Assembly (NCBI GenBank): GCA_021847015.1
Contig: JAJZVW010000009.1
Span: 1 to 64,000 of the forward strand
DNA: 64,000 nt
Direction: 5' to 3'
From: Pseudomonadota bacterium
GTDB lineage: Bacteria > Pseudomonadota > Alphaproteobacteria > Rhodospirillales > Magnetospirillaceae
The position numbers were made by a program, and so were the translations under genes. Positions 58,757 through 64,000 of this stretch are shown one piece after another. A model generated the notes under the pieces. The model worked only from the letters and a program-made list of their open reading frames with translations. It did no database searches and was not told the origin of the DNA. The stretch's first letter is position 1, and every line of letters starts with the position of its first letter.

Positions 58757-59215
58757 ATGATCGCCGCCGCCGCACAACTGGATTTTTTCGCTGGCCTAAT
58801 CGCCCCCGTCGGGGCTCCGCTTCTGGCTGGCACCAGGGTTAGGGTCCACTCCATCGGCGACCCCGCCAGGGGAGCCGCCCGCCAAGAGCAATTCGGGACC
58901 ATCCGCGCGTATTATCCCGCCGACGCGGACGGCCCGGCGATCTACCATGTGGCCACGGACTGGCACCCGGGTTATTTCGCGCTGATCCTCCCTGCCCATG
59001 TCACACCATTACCGGCGACAACCGAGGAGCTTATTGCGGAACTCCTCGCCGATATTTCCCGGCTTGAGCCGTCTGAGGACGGCGCCGACCGTGCCCGGGT
59101 TCGCGATCTTCGGGAAATGCTTTTCCGGGTCCGTGGCGATGACAAGGGCCGCAAGGGGCGGGACGTGCGCAAGGCTCTCAAAAATGCCCGGGATGGAGTA
59201 GACGACGCGGATTGA
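58757..59215 (+). CDS. Hypothetical protein
   Basis: This 152-residue protein begins MIAAAAQLDFFAGLIAPVGA, which resembles the C-terminal tails (QLDLF-type, beta-clamp-binding-like) of its neighbours. The middle is beta-rich, and the end a basic helix (DDKGRKGRDVRKALKNARDG). No family recognised. Confidence 0.55.
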   Translation: MIAAAAQLDFFAGLIAPVGAPLLAGTRVRVHSIGDPARGAARQEQFGTIRAYYPADADGPAIYHVATDWHPGYFALILPAHVTPLPATTEELIAELLADISRLEPSEDGADRARVRDLREMLFRVRGDDKGRKGRDVRKALKNARDGVDDAD

Positions 59216-59358
59216 CTGGTACGAACGGAATAACCGTGCATCGACGCTTTGTCGCGTCGTAGTAAAACCACCTAATTACATCCCTTTATCCTTTACATGC
59301 GCCCGCATGGGCTATAATATATTTTTAGTGATCGACCTCGTTTTGTTTGGGTGTAATC

Positions 59359-60348
59359 ATGCGTATTACCTGCCTCTCGACACCTAAAAGCAAATTCGGC
59401 CCCTTTACGGTTGTTTATGACCTTTACAAGTGGCCAGCGGGAACCCGTCGCAATCGCGGCTGGGAAAACGCCCCCGTGGTCTTCGAGAGGAGCGCAGACC
59501 CCCGGGAGATCGAGGAGGCCAAGGCAAGCCCGCGCTTTATTAGCTACCGCTACAAATCCTGGGAGGGCGTGGTTAACGACGAAGCCCGGTTCGGATTCGA
59601 TGCCAACACGCTTAGGGATGCCTGGCGCGGCCGATTCCGTGCGGAGCCGGCGCCCGCCGCCGTGGATGTTCCCGCCGAGCCGGCGGCCGAGGCGCCCGCC
59701 GTGGCGGCGCCGGCAACGGCGCAAGGGCCGAAACTCACCAAGGCCAAGGCCAAGGCCGCAAAGCCCAAGAATCGCGCCGAGTTGTGCGTGTTCTGGTCAA
59801 TGCCCTACAAGCCCGTGCCCGAGGGCTCCGAAACTCTAGGCGATGGCCGCAGCGTATGGGCATGCACCGTGCTCGACCGCACCTATGAAAACGAGATCAA
59901 GGGCGCGATGCCCCCGTTTCGCCCGGGGTCCGGCTGGGCCTACGGCTGGACGCCGATTCTCCCCGAGCCCAAACGCTGGAGCCCCGAGCGCAAGGCAAAG
60001 CACCGCCGGCTTAATCTGCGGCGCCGCCTCGACAACAAATTTCCGCTGTTCGCATCCGTTTTCGAGGCGCAGGAGATCGAGCGGCGGAAATTCTACTTCG
60101 ACCCCGAAGCGATCGAGGCCGGCACCGATACGTTACCGTGCCAGACTCGCGCCCTGTCCGAGCCCGTGCGTAAGCCTCGCCTGCGGCGACTGGCTGCGCC
60201 GTCGACCGGCAGCGATGAGCAATTCCCCCTCGACCTTGGCAGCGGGGGAGGCACGGAGGATATTTTCCAGTTCATTCCGCGCAAGCCCATGGCCCGCGCC
60301 GCGCGCCGCGCGCGGCTGTATTCCGCAGTTACGGACACGGCGCAGTAA
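59359..60348 (+). CDS. Hypothetical protein with Lys/Ala linker
   Basis: This 329-residue protein has two globular parts joined by an Ala/Pro/Lys linker (residues 98-140, with KLTKAKAKAAKPKN). The first contains YDLYKWPAGTRRNRGWENAP. The second has RRKFYFDPEAIEAGTD. ATG 59359 is preferred to TTG 59347. The 143 bases before it hold no gene. No family recognised. Confidence 0.6.
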   Translation: MRITCLSTPKSKFGPFTVVYDLYKWPAGTRRNRGWENAPVVFERSADPREIEEAKASPRFISYRYKSWEGVVNDEARFGFDANTLRDAWRGRFRAEPAPAAVDVPAEPAAEAPAVAAPATAQGPKLTKAKAKAAKPKNRAELCVFWSMPYKPVPEGSETLGDGRSVWACTVLDRTYENEIKGAMPPFRPGSGWAYGWTPILPEPKRWSPERKAKHRRLNLRRRLDNKFPLFASVFEAQEIERRKFYFDPEAIEAGTDTLPCQTRALSEPVRKPRLRRLAAPSTGSDEQFPLDLGSGGGTEDIFQFIPRKPMARAARRARLYSAVTDTAQ

Positions 60349-60705
60349 GCGCCGGCCGTGCTGATCATCGGCGCCAGGTGCAGCCCGCTCCGGGCGGCCC
60401 GCGCCGCAGGCGCGGGGTGAGGTGCGGCCCGCGATATCTGCGCGTTCCGCGCACGCGGCCCTTTTCTCCACGCGCTCGACGGGCTTCGCCCGCTCACCGC
60501 TCCGGCGATTGACACCAAAATAAACAGCAGGGCGCGTGCCAGACTGCCGCTAAATACTTGAAACAACGCAAATAATCAGGTTTAACCCCCTTGCCCCCAG
60601 ATATATACTTAAACCCATAAGCACGGACCACCCCCCGGCTTATGGTGAAACTGGAAAACGCCCCCCACCCCTCCCGGGGTGGGGGGCGGGGAGCGAGGCC
60701 CCACC
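60349..60705. other. Gene-free interval with GC-rich dyads
   Basis: The first 130 bases are GC-rich with short dyads (GCCCGCGCCGC and related), and the rest is more AT-rich and probably holds the promoter for 60706. No gene or known site is recognised. Confidence 0.4.
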
Positions 60706-61524
60706 ATGCTAAATCAACTCGATTTGTTCGGCGCCCTACCTATTCCCGCCCTGGCCTTGCCGGAGATCGCCGGCACCACGGCGAAACCGAAGGCGGCGCC
60801 CTGCCGGCAATCGGTCGCCGACCGCCGCGCCCAGGCAACCGCCTACGCCATCGACCTTCCCGACGACGAGGGCGCCCTTTGCGAGATCGCCCGCGCCGCC
60901 CTGGACGATTACCACGCCGCCGTGCTGGCCAACGACGACAGCGCCATTGTGCGCGCCCATAAAGCCTATGCCGCGTGCGTCTACCGTCTCAACGGCAACA
61001 CCTCTTTCGGCTGCTACGGCGGCGACGGCGCCGCCGGCTACCGTGTCCGTGATTACTGCGCCGCCCCGGATGGCACGGCCCCCATGTGGGGACAATATGG
61101 GCGCTTCCTGGTGGATATTGGCCGCGTCCGCGCCGTCGTCACTCACAACGGCTTTGCCGGCGCCTTCGGCTCGGAATACAGAACCCATTTTGAATTCCGC
61201 GCCCTCGACCTCAACAGGCCCTTTATCAGCCAGACCGGCTATTTGTCCCATTTCACGACGATTCCCGAGGGCGGCACCGTCGCCGATCACGCCGCCGAGA
61301 TCCTGGCCACCTCCGCCCGGGATCACCGGCCTTCCATGATCGCCGTGCAGTTTCGCGCCGGTTGCCACGAAGAACAGACCGCCGACCCCGCTTTTCAGCC
61401 GGGCGGGTGGCTCCACTCCCTCCGCACCGTTGCCGTGCCCACCCAGCCGCGCGCGGAGCGCGCGGCTCCGGTGCTGGCCAGGACGCAACAAATCCCCCTC
61501 GACTTGGCCGCTTGCGCCGCTTGA
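60706..61524 (+). CDS. Hypothetical protein with terminal QLDLF and QQIPLDL motifs
   Basis: This 272-residue protein begins MLNQLDLFGALPIPALA, a motif like those that bind the DNA polymerase beta clamp, and its end QQIPLDLAACAA repeats the theme. The central domain has TSFGCYGGDGAAGYRV and FGSEYRTHFEFRALDL. It lies 17 bases before the cytosine methyltransferase. No family recognised. Confidence 0.6.
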   Translation: MLNQLDLFGALPIPALALPEIAGTTAKPKAAPCRQSVADRRAQATAYAIDLPDDEGALCEIARAALDDYHAAVLANDDSAIVRAHKAYAACVYRLNGNTSFGCYGGDGAAGYRVRDYCAAPDGTAPMWGQYGRFLVDIGRVRAVVTHNGFAGAFGSEYRTHFEFRALDLNRPFISQTGYLSHFTTIPEGGTVADHAAEILATSARDHRPSMIAVQFRAGCHEEQTADPAFQPGGWLHSLRTVAVPTQPRAERAAPVLARTQQIPLDLAACAA

Positions 61525-61541
61525 CCCCGGAGACTTGGACT

Positions 61542-62450
61542 ATGGACGCTATCGACCTTTTCGCGGGGGCCGGCGGTTTCACCGAGGGCGCAAGCCTTGC
61601 CGGCGTGCGCGTGGTGTGGGCCGCAAACCACAACCCGGTTGCCGTCCGCACCCACGCCACCAACCACCCCGACGCGATTCACGTTTGCCAGGATCTTCAC
61701 CAAGCCGACTGGCGCGACGTCCCGCGCCATGACCTCTTGTTGGCCTCGCCGGCATGCCAGGGACACAGCAAGGCCCGGGGCAAAGAGCGCCCCCACCACG
61801 ATTCCACGCGCTCGACCGCGTGGGCCGTGGTTTCCGCCCTGGAATATCACCGCTCCGAAATCGCCTTGGTCGAAAACGTGCCCGACTTCAAGGAATGGGC
61901 TTTGTTCCCGGCCTGGGCCGGCGCGCTTTCCGCGCTGGGCTACGCCCTCGCGCCCTACGAAGTGGACGCCGCCGATTTTGGCGTCCCCCAGAACCGCGAG
62001 CGGTTGATGATGGTCCTTACCCGCAGCCGCCATCCCCTCAAGCTGAAACTGCCCAAGATGGAACACCAGCCGTTCGCGCCCCTGATCGAGTGGGACCGCT
62101 ACGCTTGGTCGGACGTCGCCGCCAAGGTGCCGGCGACCCGCGAGCGGATCGCCCGGGGCCGCACCCAATTCGGCGCCCGCTTCCTGGCTCCCTATTACGG
62201 CTCCGGCTCCGGCAAAACGGGACGCGACCTTAACCGCCCAATCGGCACCATCACCACGCTCGACCGTTGGGCGCTGATCGACGGCGAGCGTATGCGGATG
62301 CTCCAGCCATCCGAACTCCGGGCGGGAATGGGCTTCCGTTCCGATTACATTCTCCCGGCTGATCGCCGCACCGCCATCTTCCAGCTTGGGAACGCCGTGC
62401 CGCCGCCCATGGCCGCCGGCATGATCGAGGCCATCCGCGCCGCCGCGTGA
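61542..62450 (+). CDS. DNA (cytosine-5) methyltransferase
   Basis: This 302-residue enzyme methylates cytosine in DNA. It has motif I IDLFAGAGGFTEGA, motif IV SPACQGHSKA (Ala before the catalytic Cys where most have Pro), motif VI LVENVPDF, motif VIII QNRERLMMVL and motif X QLGNAVPPPMA. It is shorter than typical Dcm. No restriction partner is adjacent, so it is probably an orphan self-protection enzyme of the mobile region. Confidence 0.9.
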   Translation: MDAIDLFAGAGGFTEGASLAGVRVVWAANHNPVAVRTHATNHPDAIHVCQDLHQADWRDVPRHDLLLASPACQGHSKARGKERPHHDSTRSTAWAVVSALEYHRSEIALVENVPDFKEWALFPAWAGALSALGYALAPYEVDAADFGVPQNRERLMMVLTRSRHPLKLKLPKMEHQPFAPLIEWDRYAWSDVAAKVPATRERIARGRTQFGARFLAPYYGSGSGKTGRDLNRPIGTITTLDRWALIDGERMRMLQPSELRAGMGFRSDYILPADRRTAIFQLGNAVPPPMAAGMIEAIRAAA

Positions 62451-62730
62451 TGATGGCCAGGATCTTCGCGAGACGACGGGGCGGGGGAGAGCGATCCCCA
62501 ACCCCGGCTTGCCAGCGGAGGCACGGTGCCGGCGGAGACAGGAGCCCGCTTCACTCATCAAGGGTTTCGCCGCCGCGATCCTAACGCGCGGCCGGGGGCT
62601 TTCGGCGCTTGGCGGATTTTTGAGAATTTAGATCCTCCGCTTCGCTCCCCCAAATTCACAAAAATCCTGATCGCCGCCCCCGTCCGCGCGTTGGCCGGAT
62701 CACGTCGAAACCTCAATGAAGGGGGCTCCC

Positions 62731-63009
62731 ATGTTCCACCACACCACCAGCGAACCGCAGCAGTTCCTAGCCTGGGTCGGAGAACTTCCTTTCCTCGTCG
62801 ACGTCCAGCCGAAGGGCGACATGGCCACCATCACCTTCTCGCCGGCCGACACCGATTTCGGCCCGACGTGGTGCGACACCCCGGCCACCTTCCCCTTCCC
62901 GATCGCCACCCTCGACACCGTGGGTGTCGACCGCGTGGCCACCGACTTCGCCACCTACCAGCAGCAGCTTTTCACCGCCGAGCGGGCCTGCGACAACCAG
63001 GCCGCCTAA
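62731..63009 (+). CDS. Small hypothetical protein
   Basis: This 92-residue protein has AAGGGGG before ATG 62731. It is a mixed alpha/beta protein with one long strand pair (VDVQPKGDMATITFSP) and ends FTAERACDNQAA. It converges with the ParB-like gene with a 4-base overlap. The 280 bases before it (62451-62730) hold no supported gene. Confidence 0.5.
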   Translation: MFHHTTSEPQQFLAWVGELPFLVDVQPKGDMATITFSPADTDFGPTWCDTPATFPFPIATLDTVGVDRVATDFATYQQQLFTAERACDNQAA

Positions 63010-63854
63010 GCAGTCACCGGCTCTTGCGGCTCGCTTTGCTCATCCTGTCCCGACGTTCCGGGAGACGGGGCCGGCGAGGGTGACGGCGCCGGGGTGGCGG
63101 GGTCGCGATGCTCGCCCGCCGCCCCGGCGCCGTCCGTGGGCGCCTTCGGCGCGGATACACCTTGGCGCTTGGCTTCCTGCACCGCCCACGACAGGAACTC
63201 TCGCCGTTGCGCGGGCGGCATTTGTTGGTACACCCGCTTCGCCTGGGAGATCGGCGAATTGGGATCGGCCGACGCTTCGGAAGGCTCGCCGGCCTCGGCG
63301 AGGGCCTGGGCTGCGCCCAAGGCCCCGCCGGGGCCGTGCTGGATCAGCTCGCGCACCTTGCGGACCGGCAGGCGCGAAATTTCCGCCTCGCTCGGGAACT
63401 CTGGATTCTCTTTCGCCATGTCCGCCAGCTTCGCGTATTCGAGACGGTTGGCAACCGTGCCGAGGGATTTGTTCACCGCCGCCGCGACATCGCGCAAGGT
63501 AGCGTCGGGACGGCTTTCCAACATGCCGCGGATAACACGTCCGAATTTCACCGGATCGTTCTTGCCATGCTCATTGCTGACAAGAGTCATCCGCCGAAGC
63601 TCCCAGCCATCGCCCGAGATCAGTTCGTAATGAACCTGTTCAAGTCCGGCAATGACGGATGCGCGCCATGTGAACTCGCCGTCCACTATCGTCAGTTCGT
63701 CATCGAGATCGGCGACAAGTACCGGGTGGGGGTTATGTTCGCCGCGTGCTTTGCGTTGCCGAAGATCGTTGACAAGAGCGGTCAATATCTTGTCGGGCAA
63801 TACATTCGGGTTCCATGGATTCGGCTGGAGTTGATTTGGCTCTATCATCGGCAT
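63006..63854 (-). CDS. ParB-like nuclease/partition protein
   Basis: The 282-residue protein has an N-terminal ParB-type domain: IEPNQLQPNPWNPN, then HPVLVADLDDELTIVDGEFTWRAS (variant of the usual GERR motif), followed by a helix-turn-helix (ATLRDVAAAVNKSLGTVANRLEYAKLA). The last 70 residues are acidic Pro/Ser/Ala. No ParA is beside it in the window. It could be a plasmid partition protein or a transcription regulator. The 146 bases to the window edge contain no gene. Confidence 0.75.
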   Translation of the reverse strand: MPMIEPNQLQPNPWNPNVLPDKILTALVNDLRQRKARGEHNPHPVLVADLDDELTIVDGEFTWRASVIAGLEQVHYELISGDGWELRRMTLVSNEHGKNDPVKFGRVIRGMLESRPDATLRDVAAAVNKSLGTVANRLEYAKLADMAKENPEFPSEAEISRLPVRKVRELIQHGPGGALGAAQALAEAGEPSEASADPNSPISQAKRVYQQMPPAQRREFLSWAVQEAKRQGVSAPKAPTDGAGAAGEHRDPATPAPSPSPAPSPGTSGQDEQSEPQEPVTA

Positions 63855-64000
63855 AGCGGGCTCCGGTGTTCAACGGTTGAACAAGGCGGGAAAAACGCGC
63901 TCTCGTCTTAGCACGAAATAACGGGAAAATACAGATCGGGCGGGACCGACCTATTCTTGTCGTTTATTGCTGGTGAGAATTCCGGCGATGGACAGGGGAA

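Noticed and set aside
1-64000. CRISPR array, rRNA operon or metabolite riboswitch
   Set aside because: No regularly spaced repeat-spacer pattern, no rRNA sequence and no recognisable riboswitch core were seen. The only regular array is the 21-22 bp iterons at 11284-11391, which have no unique spacers of CRISPR size.

Overview
The window reads as a GC-rich alphaproteobacterial chromosome, most likely a Rhodospirillales / Magnetospirillum-like denitrifier. The gene order dcd-hisG-hisD-UPF0262-LMW phosphatase-infA-maf-RNase G-yacG, tRNA-Thr(GGT) and tRNA-Phe(GAA), and a nirK plus norCBQDEF cluster behind FNR-type boxes all point that way. The genus is inferred from gene content; no search was run.

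Layout. 1-1.2 kb: transposase tail and a DUF4160/DUF2442 pair. 1.2-8.2 kb: tRNA-Thr and the conserved housekeeping block, ending in tRNA-Phe. 8.18-22.49 kb: an integrative element in tRNA-Phe, bounded by a 50-bp perfect direct repeat. It has a tyrosine integrase, a low-GC accessory block, a 1.6-kb non-coding iteron and hairpin region, and a minus-strand transfer module (three VirB5-like proteins, a VirB6-like protein, a VirD4-type coupling protein, a Replic_Relax-like protein) with no VirB4, VirB11 or classical relaxase. 22.5-28.6 kb: integrase remnant, B12-type radical SAM enzyme, TPR-methyltransferase, DEAD-box helicase, dienelactone hydrolase. 28.65-32.09 kb: an IS1-like transposon with cargo and an exact 8-bp target duplication. 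32.2-36.1 kb: AlkA glycosylase, Ada, a chemoreceptor. 36.4-43.2 kb: norFEDQBC and nirK, all minus strand. 43.3-48.7 kb: zinc-ribbon protein, bacteriohemerythrin, GMC oxidoreductase, an EnvZ/OmpR-type pair. 48.82-51.96 kb: a second cargo-bearing IS1-like element (OLD-like ATPase/TOPRIM). 52-64 kb: a plasmid- or prophage-like accessory region with a tyrosine recombinase between 91-bp direct repeats, divergent repressor/operator sites, many small orphans, a radical SAM protein, two DNA methyltransferases and a ParB-like protein. It runs off the right edge.

Most unusual signals. (1) A small family of IS1-type transposons that pair one transposase with interchangeable cargo (P63C protein, OLD-like nuclease, winged-helix-like protein) and a tail-to-tail basic small protein with a GGKARA..LT..R..EIA motif; the P63C protein carries the same motif at its N-terminus. 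(2) A 67-nt hairpin element present in both mobile regions with three compensatory base-pair changes. (3) A transfer module that looks built to remodel a helper conjugation pore. (4) Iterons at 21-22 bp spacing, suggesting the tRNA-Phe element can replicate.

The nor/nir genes act together in anaerobic nitrite-to-N2O reduction: NirK makes NO, NorCB reduces it, and NorQ/D/E/F assemble or support NorCB. Their joint control is suggested by a perfect TTGA-N6-TCAA site before both norC and nirK.
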